From the NCBI GenBank assembly GCA_033398695.1, contig CM065816.1:129491358-129555357 (forward strand): DNA of 64,000 nucleotides, in the 5' to 3' direction. The notes under the pieces were generated by a model. That model was not told the origin of the DNA. It did not search any database and saw only the letters and a program-made list of their open reading frames with translations. The position numbers and the translations under genes are program-made. Shown in pieces: positions 44,894-57,052 of this stretch (the first letter of the stretch is position 1; the number at the start of each line of letters is the position of its first letter). This DNA is from Orobanche coerulescens. Its lineage: Eukaryota; Streptophyta; Magnoliopsida; Lamiales; Orobanchaceae.

Positions 44894-46733
44894 TGTAACA
44901 CCCTCAAGATATTCGAGGTATATTACAGCGTCGTGGATCCCTATATGGGACCCACCAGGCTGAACAGCATCATACTCATCGACTCACATAAACGGCAGAA
45001 CAATACCATGTCATAAAGACGCAAAACAGAATAATCCACCTGGTTCAACCGGTCAATATAACATCATCATCCAACACGACATAATAAACAACAATACAAT
45101 CCGAACGAACAAGAACCCATAAGTACTCGAGTACAACTACTAGTTCAAAAAAAACCACAAAAGATGAAAAGGTAAAAGACACTAAAACGTCACTCGTGCA
45201 CAATCATCACGCACGGCCATCATCCGTGTACTGGTCCAACGCCCGCTCGTCTCGATGAACCTGACCTGAAATTCATAAAACGAATTTCCCCAAAACGGGT
45301 CCCCAGAGGGGTTAGCAATTACGCTAGTACAAGTAACCAGATGAACAACTTACATCTTACACATATAGTAAATGCATGCAATAAAGAAAACCGTTAAAGC
45401 ACTCATTTAGGAAATGCCAATATCAAATCACATTTGTAAAATTCACCACAATTAACCGTCGATCCACACCTCCGTGGACCCCTACCGAGACCCCGTCGGA
45501 TCTAACCCGTAGTGGTTAAAAGCAAAGCTCGTCGATCCACACCTCCGTGGACCCCTACCGAGACCCCGTCGGATCTAACCCGTAGTGAGCATACACACAC
45601 ACACACCATTTCTCATACAATACTACTATGTCAAGATTGTAAGTTCATAAGGATACTTGCCTCGATTAAATAGACGATGACACGAACGGAACGGAAGAGT
45701 TGAACACGACCGCCAGGAACCGGCGGAAATGAACCTAACGATTCGAATAACACAATCACAACCAACTCTAGACGATTACGGAAATGGAATACACCCGGAA
45801 ACCCGCCTACGATTCATGTATATTCATACCAAAATAACAACGAGGGCGGACCACAACCAAACCCTCTCGATTCCGTAAAAAAAATCCACAAAATATCCAT
45901 GAATCCGTAGGAAAACTAAAGATGCTAACAATATTAATCATATACATCATGAATCCACCAACAAAACGGAACTAATCGGAAGAAAATCCCAAAACCCCCA
46001 AATTAATCGAGAATAGGGTTTTAGAAATATTACCTTTGGGGATTCAAGTACCAAGATCCGTAGAACACGCGTTAGATTGATTATCCGATCCTCACAACCG
46101 AAGAAAGATGATGAAAATCGGCCCCCCAAGTTAAGAAATCTGAGTAGTTCTCCCCCCTTAGGCCTCTCTCTCTCGCGCAGGTGAAATGAAGGTGGAAATG
46201 TCCGATTTCGTCTAATAAAGACGAGTTTGCACAGTTGACCGCTTTGTGTGCCGCGGCACAGCCGAAGTGTGACGCGGCACAGGCCAAAAAAATACTCCCA
46301 GGTTTCGGCATTATGCCGCGGCACAGCCTGAGTGTGCCGCGGCACCGTCTGATTGGGTTTAGGTCGCGGGAGACACGAGTGTGCCGCGGCCGGCACAGCC
46401 TTTGTGCGCGGCACCGGATGGGTGTGCCGCGGCACAGTCTGATTTGTTCGACCAACAAGCTGAAGGAATTTGTGTGCCGCGCACACACCTTGTCTGCGGC
46501 CCACACCCCCTTTTGGGTTCCAAGTGATAAAAATGATCCGGAAAGAGAATAAAACGACCAACAACACGAAATGGATCCACGGCAACCCCGAAACGGCGGT
46601 TCCGCACAACAATAACGAGAATACGGTTCTACGGTTTGGACGGGAAGGACACTGAAAAGTACACGAGGGTCACTACGATCGAGAAATACACCAAAAACGA
46701 AAATACAAGGGAAAGAAAAATACGGATATTACA
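44894..46733 (-). repeat. G2 LTR B (shared middle LTR)
   Basis: Ends TGTAACACCC and GATATTACA. It serves as 5' LTR of unit A and 3' LTR of unit B. Contains the palindrome array at 46247-46500, with more damage than LTR A. Confidence 0.9.
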
Positions 46734-46768
46734 TTCTACCCCTCTAAAAATAAGTTTCGTCCTGAAAC

Positions 46769-47520
46769 TTAAGAAACAAACAACTCCGGGTACCTAGCAC
46801 GCATGCTATCCTCGGTTTCCCAAGTTGCCTCCTCGACACCGTGTCTCGACCACTGCACTTTGACCAAAGGGATGGTTTTATGCCTCAGTCGTTTCTCACG
46901 ATGCTCCAAAATCTTCAAAGGACGCTCCTCAAAAGTAATATCTTCAGCGATATCAATCTCGCCATAATCGATGATGTGACTAGGATCCGGGACATATTTC
47001 CTCAACTGGGAAACATGGAAAACGCTATGAACTTGACTCAAGGCCGGAGGTACGCCAAACGGTATGCCAACCCACCTACTCGCTCGAGGATCTCAAAGGG
47101 GCCGATAAATCTCGGACTCAACTTTCCTTTCTTCCCGAAACGAAAAACTCCCTTCGTCGGCGACACCTTTAGCAAAACGTGGTCTCCCACCTCGAATTCC
47201 AAAGGTCGACGACGGAAGTCGGCATACGACTTCTGTCGACTCTGGGAAGTCAACATCCGTTCCCGAATTAATTCTATCTTCCGCCTTGTCTCTAAAACGA
47301 CATCCGGCTCGGTCCCGACCAAATCGGACGCCTCATTCCAACAAATCGGTGATCGACATCGCCGCCCATAAAGTGCCTCATACGGTGCCATCCGAATCGA
47401 CGCGTGCCAACTATTGTTGTACGTGAATTCGATCAATGGTAAATGCTCCTCCCAGTCTCTACTCCAATCGAGAGCACAAGCACGCAACAAATCCTCGAAC
47501 GTCTGGATAGTGCGTTCCAT
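46769..47520 (-). pseudogene. G2 unit B integrase C-terminal region and chromodomain
   Basis: Two overlapping frames, 47038-47520 and 46769-47041, together match unit A 40060-40815 including the chromodomain. One lost base near 47045 separates the GPF module from the chromodomain. Confidence 0.85.
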
Positions 47521-48370
47521 CCATCCGATCGGGATGAAAAGAGGTACTCAAATGTAGCGGGTACCCAACGCCTTATGCACCGCCCGGAAGTGCGATACAA
47601 AGCGGCCATCACGGTCGAAATAATAGACTTGAGTACCGTGAAGTCTCACAATCTGCGCGATAAACACGAGCTAACTTCTCCGGCCCCAAGTGTCCTTGAT
47701 GCCCGAGAAAATGTGACGACTTGGTCAGGAGATCAACAATCACCCAAACCATATTCATGCCCGACCTCGATCTCGGCAAACTCGTAACGAAATCCATCGA
47801 TATATCTTCCCATTTCCATTCGGAGCGAAGTGACTGCAATAACCTTGAGTCGGCGATGCTCGATTTTGACACTGTGACAAGTCAAACATCTCGCTACAAG
47901 CATGCGACCTCATCCTTCATATCATTCCACCAGAAATTTATTCTCAGGTCCTTGTACATCTTACTTGAACCAGGATGAACGGAATAAGGTGTAGCATGGG
48001 CCTCCCGTAAAATACTCTGTCTCAACTTTGAGTTGTTCGGCACACAAAGCCGACTCTGGAATCTCAAAACACCATCCTCGTGAATCACAAATCCAGGAGA
48101 CTTTCCTTTAAGAACGTTCTCTCGGATTTGAGTAATCATCGGATCCTCTGATTGCTTCAGCTTAATTTCATCGATCAGAGACGACGAAATCTCTAAAGCA
48201 CGAAGTTGTCCGACAGTTCCCGGCAACAAAACCTCAACATCTAACTCGATTAAAGCTCGCCGAAGCTCGGACTGAGACGTAAGGATCTCAAGCGATCGCA
48301 ATGCAATCGGTTTCCGACTCAAGGCGTCGGCCACGACGTTCGCCTTGCCCGGATGATAAAGGATTTCGAG
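47521..48370 (-). pseudogene. G2 unit B integrase zinc-binding region and core
   Basis: The lower part of the open frame 47894-48703 carries the [11 protein letters not shown] half of the zinc site, then derails at 47894 before the CXXC. Frame 47609-47872 has [11 protein letters not shown] and stops short of the second aspartate. Several CG-context indels relative to unit A explain the breaks. Confidence 0.8.
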
Positions 48371-48857
48371 GTCATAATCCTTAATCAGCTCTAACCACCT
48401 CCTCTGCCTCATATTCAACTCCCGTTGAGTAAATATGTATTTCAGACTTTTATGATCGGTAAAAATCTGACATGCAGAGCCGAAAAGATAGTGACGCCAA
48501 ATCTTGAGCGCGAATACGACTGCCGCTAACTCCAAATCATGGGTAGGGTAGTTAAGCTCATACGGCCTCAACTGTCTCGACGCATAGGCAATGGTCTTGC
48601 CATGCTGCATCAATACGCACCCAAGACCCTGACCCGAAGCATCGCTATAAACGGCAAAACCCTCGTTGCCACATGGCAACGCCAAAACCGGGGCTGAAGT
48701 CAAACGCTTCTTCAGTTCCTCAAAACTCGACTGCCTCTCGTCATTCCAGACGAACTTCTCGGATTACGGAGCAAGCTGCGTAAGTGGCGAGCCCGATTTC
48801 GAAACCCTCGGCGAACCTACGATAGTAGCGGCTAAACCAAGAAACTACGGAGCTCCT
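48371..48857 (-). pseudogene. G2 unit B RT end and RNase H
   Basis: Open from ATG 48703: [20 protein letters not shown] with the first RNase H aspartate, [18 protein letters not shown] and [11 protein letters not shown]. Better preserved than in unit A. Confidence 0.8.
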
Positions 48858-49590
48858 TCACATTCTTGGCGGTGCCCAATCGGCCACGGCCTCAATCTTC
48901 TGCGGATCCACACGAACCCCCTCGGCTGAAATCACGTGACCTAAAAACATCACTTCCTTCAGCCAGAACTCACATTTCGAGAACTTTGCATAGAGTTGCT
49001 CGGTCCTCAAAATGTCTAATACTACCCGCAAATGATGGGCATGCTCTTCCTCATTCCTCGAATAAATAAGAATATCGTCAATAAAGACGACGACGCACTT
49101 ATCCAAATACTCAATAAAAACTTTGTTCATCAACTGCATGAACACCGCCGGCGCATTAGTTAACCCGAAAGGCATGACTACGAACTCATAATGTCCGTAC
49201 CTCGTCCGAAAGGCTGTTTTCGGCACATCGGACTCTCTCACCCGGAGCTGATAGTACCCCGATTTCAAATCAATCTTCGAGAATATCGCAGCTCCCTACA
49301 ACTGGTCGAACAAGTCGTCAATTCTCGGCAAAGGATACTTGTTCTTGATGGTCACCTTGTTTAGTTCGCGATAGTCGATACACAAACGTAGTGAACCATC
49401 CTTCTTCCGCACAAACAGGACCGGTGCGCCCCAAGGCGAGGCGCTCGGTCGAACATACCCCGACTCAAGAAGCTCACTCAACTGCTTCTTCAACTCGGAC
49501 ATCTCTGAAGGTGCCATGCGATAGGGTGCCTTCGAAATAGGAGCCGCACCCGGCTCTAACTCTATAGCGAACTCGACCTCACGATCCGGT
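48858..49590 (-). pseudogene. G2 unit B reverse transcriptase
   Basis: The same motifs as in unit A, including [17 protein letters not shown] and a longer thumb segment ([20 protein letters not shown]). The TAG at 49296-49298 is at the same place as in unit A. Confidence 0.88.
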
Positions 49591-50300
49591 GGCAATCCCG
49601 GTAACTCGTCAGGAAAAACATCAGGAAATTCATTAACGATTGGAATCGACGAAAGCTCGACTCCACCACTCTCCGTCTTCAAGGCGTAGCACCAATAGCC
49701 GGTACACCCCTTTCGCAGGAGTCTTATCGCCTTCAAGGCGTTAATAACGAGTTTCTGGTTCCCCCTCTTTCGCCCCGCGAAAGAGTGCTCGGTGCCGTCC
49801 TCGGCTAACATAGTGATGATTCTCGTGCGGTAGTTCATGATCGCACCATGCCGCTCGAGCCAATCATCACCAAGAATCAAATCCTCACCCTCGATACCCA
49901 CAACAATAAGATTAGAGGGCCAAGTCCTCTCACAAATAAGAACAGAACAGTCTCGAACCTCCTGATCACCAACGATCCTATCACCGCTAGGAAGCTTAAC
50001 GATGAAGGGTTCACAAGGTATCAAACAGTCGAGACTCGAACGGCGCACACAATCCAAAGATATGAACGAGTGCGTAGCACCGGAATCGAACACTGGCAGC
50101 GGGATGAGAAAGAATATAAACGGTACCTGTCGCCACGGTAGCCGCTGGATCATCGGCTTTCCGCATCTCATAGACATGCGGGTGGGCTGAGCCGACACTG
50201 GAAGCTCCCCCTTTAGAGGGCTGACCACGACCTCTCCCCCGACTAGCACTCGGCGGGGATTGAAGAGCAAACGATACCTGATTCACACTTGGATCACTAG
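49591..50300 (-). pseudogene. G2 unit B aspartic protease region
   Basis: The frame 49296-50270 joins protease and RT without a break, unlike unit [11 protein letters not shown] is present, but the residues before it (FFLIPLPVF) come from a local frame change near 50090, so the protease start is damaged. Confidence 0.8.
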
Positions 50301-50394
50301 GCGCTGGAATGGAAGCCCGGGCACCAAGAATATACTCCCTCTCGGCCTGACGACCTTGTGGCCGGTGTCCACTGCGATTACGTCGACAAAGGGC

Positions 50395-51344
50395 TCAAAC
50401 AAGTCGGTGATGTGGCACATGTCGACCACAATTGAAACACTTCACATCACGAAAAGGAGCCTTTGGTAGTTCCACGAGGACCCCAGTGAGCGAGGCTGGA
50501 CCACCACCGGCGGGGAAGTTAGCAGATTGGGATCTCTGCTGGCCCCCACTCTTGTGGCCCGAAAAGTTCCCAGCGGACTTCTGCTTCTTACTCTCGCGGG
50601 CCGCCTCACTCGCCGTCACAGACATATCATAAGCAAGGGCCCTGCTCTGGTAGTCTTTCAATATAGTGCATACGAGCCCCGACATATAGTCCCGAATCGA
50701 CGACTTCATCCGTCTGGAGAAATGGAAAATTTTGTCGCTCTCCTCGACAACTTGGGTCTTCACATAACCCAACTCCTTGTTAAAATCAGCAATAGCTTGA
50801 GCTACGGGGATATCCCGCGGTTGAGCATCATAAAAAGCATGTACCCGAGCACATGTCGGCCCACGGCAATATTCGATCTCCATCAACTCTTGAAACTCGG
50901 CCCACGAAGCAGCATGGTCTTTGGGCCCAACGGCCTCCCACCAGTCCGTAGCGTCCCCAGTGAGAAAATATTGAGCAATAGGGACTTTACGGTCCTCGGG
51001 ACAGTTAGTAGCAACGAAGACCTTAGATATCTCCTTGATCCACCCTTCCCACCAATCGGGTCAAGCTCCCAGCGAGGAGGATGCATCTTGATGAGATCTT
51101 GGAGCCAGCAGTCTGCTCGCCCGATTAACATGGGCTTGTTCGGGTTACGAACCGCTTGAGCTATTGCCGCCATTTGGTTCACCATTTGTTTCATAACGGC
51201 CCTTGTCTGAGGTCGGCGCGCTCGAGAAGAAGCATGGCTATGACGGTCGCGATCTGCCGGCTCCGAAGCTGCGACGTGGCCGCCCCACCGGCTGCCCCAC
51301 GTCCCGGCGTCGCGACCACGACCGCGACCTCTTCCGGCATCCAT
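50395..51344 (-). pseudogene. gag: G2 unit B gag
   Basis: ATG 51344 (MDAGRGRGRGR) opens the N-terminal frame to 50883; the second frame 50395-50886 covers the C-terminal capsid and the start of the zinc knuckle (CFNCGRHVPHH), where a frame change destroys the CCHC pattern. Many indels relative to unit A. Confidence 0.82.
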
Positions 51345-51581
51345 GCGGAGTTAAATAAGTAGCAAAAGCCATACGAGGGTAAGTACGAGAAAAGAACAAT
51401 CACAAGTCGAGAATCAAAGGTACGATACAAGGAAATAATGAAGCAGAGGAAGGAAAACTTATGGACCTTTGGTAGTCTGGAATCATGGCGGCGTGACGAT
51501 GATGTGCAAAGCAAAACACCACAAAACCCGATAAACCGACAAGCCTAGGTATCCATAAACCTAGAGCTCGATACCATTTTA

Positions 51582-53443
51582 CGTAACACCCTCAAGATAT
51601 TCGAGGTATATTACGGCGTCGTGGATCCTATATGGGACCCACCAGTGAAACGACATCATACTCATCGACTCACATAAACGGCGAACAATACCATGTCATA
51701 AAGACGCAAAAGCAGAATAATCCACTGGTTCAACCGGTCAATATAACATCATCATCCAACACGACATAATAAACAACAATACAATCCGAACGAACAAGAA
51801 CCCATAAGTACTCGAGTACAACTACTAGTTCAAAAAAAACCACAAAAGATGAAAAGGTAAAAGACACTAAAACGTCACTCGTGCACAATCATCACGCACG
51901 GCCATCATCCGTATCTTGGTCAACGCCCGCTCGTCTCGATGAACGACTGAAATTCATAAAAGCGAATTTCCCCAAAGCGGGTCCCCAGAGGGGTTAGCAA
52001 TTACGCTAGTACAAGTAACCAGATGAACAACTTACATCTTACACATATAGTAAATGCATGCAATAAAGAAAACCGTTCGAAAGCACTCATTTCCGGAAAT
52101 GCCAATATCAAATCACATTTGTAAAATTCACCACAATTAACCGTCGATCCACACCTCCGTGGACCCCTACCGAGACCCCGTCGGATCTAACCCGTAGTGG
52201 TTAAAAGCAAAGCTCGTCGATCCACACCTCCGTGGACCCCTACCGAGACCCCGTCGGATCTAACCCGTAGTGAGCATACACACACACACCATTTCTCATA
52301 CAATACTACTATGTCAAGATTGTAAGTTCATAAGTATACTTGCCTCGATTAAATAGACGATGACACGAACGGAACGGAAGAGTTGAACACGACCGCAAGG
52401 AACCGGCGGAAATGAACCTAACGATTCGAATAACACAATCACAACCAACTCTAGACGATTACGGAAATGGAATACACCCGGAAACCCGCCTACGATTCAT
52501 GTATATTCATACCAAAATAACAACGAGGGCGGACCACAACCAAACCCTCTCGATTCCGTAAAAAAAATCTACAAAATATCCATGAATCCGTAGGAAAACT
52601 AAAGATGCTAACAATATTAATCATATACATCATGAATCCACCAACAAAACGGAACTAATCGGAAGAAAATCCCAAAACCCCCAAATTAATCGAGAATAGG
52701 GTTTTAGAAATATTACCTTTGGGGATTCAAGTACCAAGATCCGTAGAACACGCGTTAGATTGATTATCCGATCCTCACAACCGAAGAAAGATGATGAAAA
52801 TCGGCCCCCCAAGTTAAGAAATCTGAGTAGTTCTCCCCCCTTAGGCCTCTCTCTCTCGCGCAGGTGAAATGAAGGTGGAAATGTCCGATTTCGTCTAATA
52901 AAGACGAGTTTGCACAGCTGACCGCTTTGTGTGCCGCGGCACAGCCGAAGTGTGACGCGACACAGGCCAAAAAAATACTCCCAGGTTTCGGCATTGTGCC
53001 GCGGCACAGCCTGAGTGTGCCGCGGAACCCGGTACAGTTGGGTTTAGGTCGCAGGAGACACACGAGTGTGCCGCGGCACCGGACAGGTGTGCCGCGGCCT
53101 TAACAGCGTGCGCGGCACCGGATGGGTGTGCCGCGGCACACAGTACAGTTTGTTCGACCAACAACTGAAGGAATTTGTGTGCCGCGGCGCACACACCTTG
53201 TGCCGCGGCCCACACCCCCTTTTGGGTTCCAACTGATAAAAATGATCCGGAAAGAGAATAAAACGACCAACAACACGAAATGGATCCACGGCAACCCCGA
53301 AACGGCGGTTCCGCACAACAATAACGAGAATACAGTTCAACAGTTTGACAGGAAGGACACGCTGAAAAGTACACGAGGGTCACTACGATCGAGAAATACA
53401 CCAAAAACGAAAATACAAGGGATAGAAAAATACGGATATTACA
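51582..53443 (-). repeat. G2 LTR C
   Basis: Starts CGTAACACCC (the TG of the end mutated) and ends GATATTACA next to TSD TGTCG. Palindrome array at 52929-53210. Confidence 0.9.
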
Positions 53444-53448
53444 TGTCG
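53444..53448. repeat. TSD of G2, right copy (TGTCG)
   Basis: Exact repeat of 38153-38157. Confidence 0.9.
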
Positions 53449-53534
53449 TGCTCTTTTGCAAATCTCATAAACTGCTTCATCCCATCCATTACACTTGGAT
53501 CCCATTTTCGTAACCCAATCCAACTCTTGTCCAT
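53449..53534 (-). pseudogene. CACTA TNP2 transposase, N-terminal codons
   Basis: ATG at 53532-53534 starts MDKSWIGLRKWDPS, the characteristic beginning of plant CACTA transposases (MDKSWM...). The reading continues to MKQFMRFAKEH and is cut by G2; the rest is at 38157 downward. Confidence 0.85.
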
Positions 53535-54000
53535 CCTGAAAATGTATAAATTTACCAATATTAATCCAACTAACTAATATTGTTCAAATTATAAATGAAG
53601 TCACAACAAACAATTAATCATAATGGTTATCATCATAAAACTTAATCGTTATACGTAAAAGCTTTCGAATCTACAACATGAATAATATAAAGTTTCGAAA
53701 TTACAATAAAAAATACAATAAAATACCTTAATTAATCGAAATGGTGATTATAGCAACCGGTAGAAACCTTCGTCACTCCAGCTAGCACAACTCAAAGTAG
53801 CAACACAAACTCAAAAAATACACAAAGGGGTTTCCAAGAACCGGGTTGATCTTTTTCGCAAGGTCGCAATACTCAAAGTAGCAACTCAAAAGCTTTTTTT
53901 GTGAATAACTTACAGGGTCGGGAATAGAAAGGTGTTTTTCAGCGGGGAGAGGGGCAAAATTGGGTTGGTGTTCCGTGGACTATATATAATTTTAAATTAG
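53535..54000 (-). other. CACTA 5' region of TNP2
   Basis: AT-rich, non-coding, presumably promoter and leader of the transposase gene. A TATATATAA word at about 53982-53990 (both strands) is a possible core element. Nothing else recognised. Confidence 0.45.
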
Positions 54001-54345
54001 AGGTTTAGCCGACGACTTGATCTAGGTCGCCGGCTAAACCCCATTTTTTCGAAAGGCGTTTAGCCGACGACCCATATCAAGTCGTCAGCTAAACCCCTTT
54101 TTTTGGAAAAGGGTTTAGCCGACAACCCAGATCAAGTCGTCGGCTAAACCATTAGAAAAGTCGTCGGCTAAAGTTTAACACTTTAGCCGACGACTATGTT
54201 GCACTATAGCCGACGACACAGATCAAGTCATCGGCTAAAACTATTTAGCCGACGGCAGTTCGAGTCATCAGCTAAAGTGCAAAGTTTAGCCGACGACACT
54301 TTAAAGTCGTCGGTCGTTTTTTACGGGTCGTCGGCTAAAGTGTGA
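54001..54345. repeat. CACTA right subterminal repeats
   Basis: About 17 TTTAGCCGACGAC/GTCGTCGGCTAAA words in alternating orientation, mirroring the left end, up to the terminal inverted repeat. Confidence 0.85.
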
Positions 54346-54357
54346 ATTTTGGTAGTG

Positions 54358-54360
54358 ACT
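54358..54360. repeat. TSD of CACTA element, right copy (ACT)
   Basis: Exact repeat of 32349-32351. Confidence 0.85.
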
Positions 54361-56035
54361 TCGAAAGTCTGATAGGGTGTCTCACTTACCTGAGAGGTAT
54401 GGCTATACACATGTCGAGGAACTGGGTCTCCACGACACACCTGATAGCAGTGAAAATGACCCTGTCACCTATGACCAAGCGATAGTAGATGTAGACTCCG
54501 ATAAATGGCAAGAAGCAATGGAAGCCGATATAGACTCGATGCATACCAATCAGTTCTAGACTCTAGTAGATCTTCCAACTGGCATGAGGACTATTGGAAA
54601 TAAATGGATATATAAGAGAAAGACTGATGGGGATGGCAAGGTTGATGCCTATAAGGCCAGGCTTGTGGCAAAGGGTTATACCCAAAGGGAAGGGATCGAT
54701 TATCATGATACCTTCTCGCCTGTAGTTATGGTCAAGTAGATTCGCATGATGCTTGCCATTGATGCCTATTACGATTATGAAATATGGCAAATGGACGCAA
54801 AAATGGCTTTTCTAAATAGATACCTCGAGAAGGAAATCTATATGGAATAGACTAAAGGTTTTGTGTCCAAAGCTAATATTTATAAGGTGTGTAAGCTGCA
54901 ACGAGCCATTTATGGGCTGAAGAAAGATTCTCGGAGTTGGAACCTTAGTTTTGATGAGGCAGTCAAGGACTTTGATTTCGTATGAAATGAGGAGGAACCG
55001 TGTGTTTACAAAAAGGTCAGTAGGAGAAATATTGCGTTCTTAGTACTATATGTAGATGATATTCTACTTATAGGAAATAACATAGCAATGCTCACCAATG
55101 TGAAAGCTTGGCTTTCTAAAATGTTCTCCATGAAAGACTTGGGAGAAGCTTCCTATATTCTAAGGATCCGTCTTTACAGAGATAGACCGCGAAGAATGAT
55201 AGGACTTTCCCAAGCCCTCTATATAGATAAAATTCTGATAAGATTCAAGATGGATGAATCTAAAAGAGTGTTCCTTCCCATGCGACATGGAATTCATCTC
55301 ACCACGAAAATATGTCCTCAAAGTGAGGAAGACAAGAGAGAGATCAGTAAGGTACCCTATGCCTCGGCAGTGGGTAGCCTCATGTACGCTATGTTGTGTA
55401 CGAGACCAGACTTAGCCTATGCTGTGAGTATGGTAAGTCGATTTCAAGCAAACCCGGGAAGGGAACAATGGACTGCCGTAAAGAACATTCTTAAGTACTT
55501 AAGAAGAACTAGAGATTTGATTCTTACTTACGATGGTGGAGAACTGAAGGTGATTGGATTCACCGATTCTGATTTTCAAGGAGACAATGACGACTCTAAG
55601 TCGACATCTGGGTATTTGTTTACTCGCAATGGAGGAGCAGTATCTTGGAGAAGCTCCAATCAAACCGCTACTGCAGATTCCACCTGCCAAGCAGAGTACC
55701 AAGCTGCCTCAGAGGCTAGCAAAGAAGCATTTTGGATGCAGAAGTTTATACAAGAACTTAAAATGGTGCCTAATGCGGAGTTGCCTATATTACTATTCTG
55801 TGATAATGATGGAGCTGTCGCCCAAGCCAAGGAGCCGAGGGCTCACCACAACACCAAGCATATAGAGAGAAAGTACCATATCATTCGAGAGATGGTGGAA
55901 AAAGGATATGTTTCGTTGCAAAGAGTAGATTCAGAAGACAATGTCTCTGACCGGCTGACTAAGCCATTATCTCAGGCCGTCTTAGAAAGACATCTGAAGA
56001 ACATGGGTATTGGATACCATGATGTGTGGCATTGA
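54361..56035 (+). pseudogene. Copia B reverse transcriptase and RNase H, four stops
   Basis: One frame spans the whole region with stops at 54557 (TAG), 54737 (TAG), 54848 (TAG) and 54983 (TGA), then stays open from 55088 to 56035. It shows [29 protein letters not shown], the catalytic LYVDDILLIGN, PYASAVGSLMYAM, RNase H residues in FTDSDFQGD, FCDNDGAVAQ and the terminal DRLTKPL. The absence of frameshifts but several TAG stops fits decay by C-to-T changes. Confidence 0.9.
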
Positions 56036-56050
56036 GTGCAAGTGGGAGAT
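56036..56050 (+). other. Copia B polypurine tract
   Basis: AAGTGGGAGAT abuts the right LTR. Confidence 0.75.
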
Positions 56051-56744
56051 TTTTAGGAATATGCCCTCGAATGCCACTCAGGGGATGAGAGAGAGAAGAG
56101 GGGCATTGTACTTGTAATTATGGAATAATTAATAAAAAGGCAATACGATTCATTCATTGTTTATTGTATTTCAATTGCGTTCTTGACTTGGTAAACATTA
56201 AAGTTGTAATATCCGCAATTTTGATTTTCTGGTAATTTTCTTTTTTTGGTGGAAGTCCATCTTAGCGACTCTGTTCTGACCGTTTCGCAATTCCGAGAAT
56301 ATTTAGTTCTGCACTTTTTGTCATCCGAATTTGTTTTGGTATCGTTTTGTTGAGTTCTGTGTTCTTAAACGGCTTTTCCGCACTTGAGTTCGATTCTTGC
56401 GAATCTCGTCCGAAATTGTTGGTTCGAGTTTCTCGTAAGTTCATTTAATATTATTATTCATGTTGCGAGCTTTGGCTTGGTGTTTAGATCGTGTATCGTG
56501 TATTTTGGACGTTTTGGGCCATTTTCATAATTTCCCAAAGTTTGGGGTAATTACTTTCCATTATCGAATTTCAAGCCTCCGGGTGGCCGGAATCATGTGT
56601 TATCTTAGCGCTTGGATTTGTCTTTGCGAGTACTTCGTAACCGTATCTTCGATTCATATTCAGGTTCGGGTTTCGGCGTCGTTCGGACCATCGGAGTGGC
56701 CACGGCCGAGCCACGGCCACCACGATTTAGGCCTTTGGCTCGGC

Positions 56745-57042
56745 CGATTCTGGCCGTAAGGTTCCGGTTACGGCCGTAGGTGATCGACAGGCATGGCCTG
56801 ACGAATGCCGGTTACGGCCGTAAGGGCCGAGAGTTACGACCGTAAGGGCCGAGAGTTACGGCCGTAAGGGCCCAGAGTTACGGCCGTACGGGAGCCATGC
56901 AGCTTCCGGACGAATGCCGGTTACGGCCGTAAGGACCTTCCGGGTACGGCCGTAAGGGCCGAGTTACGGCCGTAAGGACCTACCGGGTATGGCCGTAAGG
57001 GATGAGTTATGGCCGTATGGCCCTGCTGGTTACGGTCGTAAC
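56745..57042 (+). promoter_or_regulatory. G3 TTACGGCCGTAA palindrome cluster
   Basis: Twelve or thirteen copies of the palindrome TTACGGCCGTAA or close variants lie in 300 bases, separated by about 10-35 bases with AGGGCCGAG-type spacers. The cluster ends about ten bases before a TATA box. It occupies the position of the GCCGCGGCAC cluster in the homologous G1 LTR. Confidence 0.8.
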
Positions 57043-57052
57043 CCTGTCGGCC

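Larger units (their letters stand above)
38158..53443 (-). mobile_element. G2: Ty3/gypsy chromovirus (Tekay-like) with three LTRs and two internal regions
   Basis: Three LTRs (38158-40024, 44894-46733, 51582-53443) alternate with two internal regions that each encode gag, protease, RT, RNase H, integrase and a chromodomain on the minus strand. Only one TSD pair (TGTCG) brackets the whole 15.3 kb, so it is one locus, not two insertions. Unequal recombination between LTRs of two copies is the simplest explanation. It interrupts the CACTA TNP2 gene. Confidence 0.9.
32352..54357 (-). mobile_element. CACTA (En/Spm) DNA transposon, carrying G2
   Basis: Terminal inverted repeats begin CACTACCAAAAT and end ATTTTGGTAGTG, with TSD ACT on both sides. 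Subterminal regions at both ends are dense in TTTAGCCGACGAC words. Inside are, on the minus strand, a TNP2-type transposase gene and a PF03004-like second gene. Removing G2 leaves about 6.7 kb. The transposase C-terminal region is missing and the gene is split by G2, so the element is inactive as read. Confidence 0.92.

Noticed and set aside
38158..53443. Two independent gypsy insertions side by side
   Set aside because: Only one TSD pair brackets the whole block and the middle LTR is shared.
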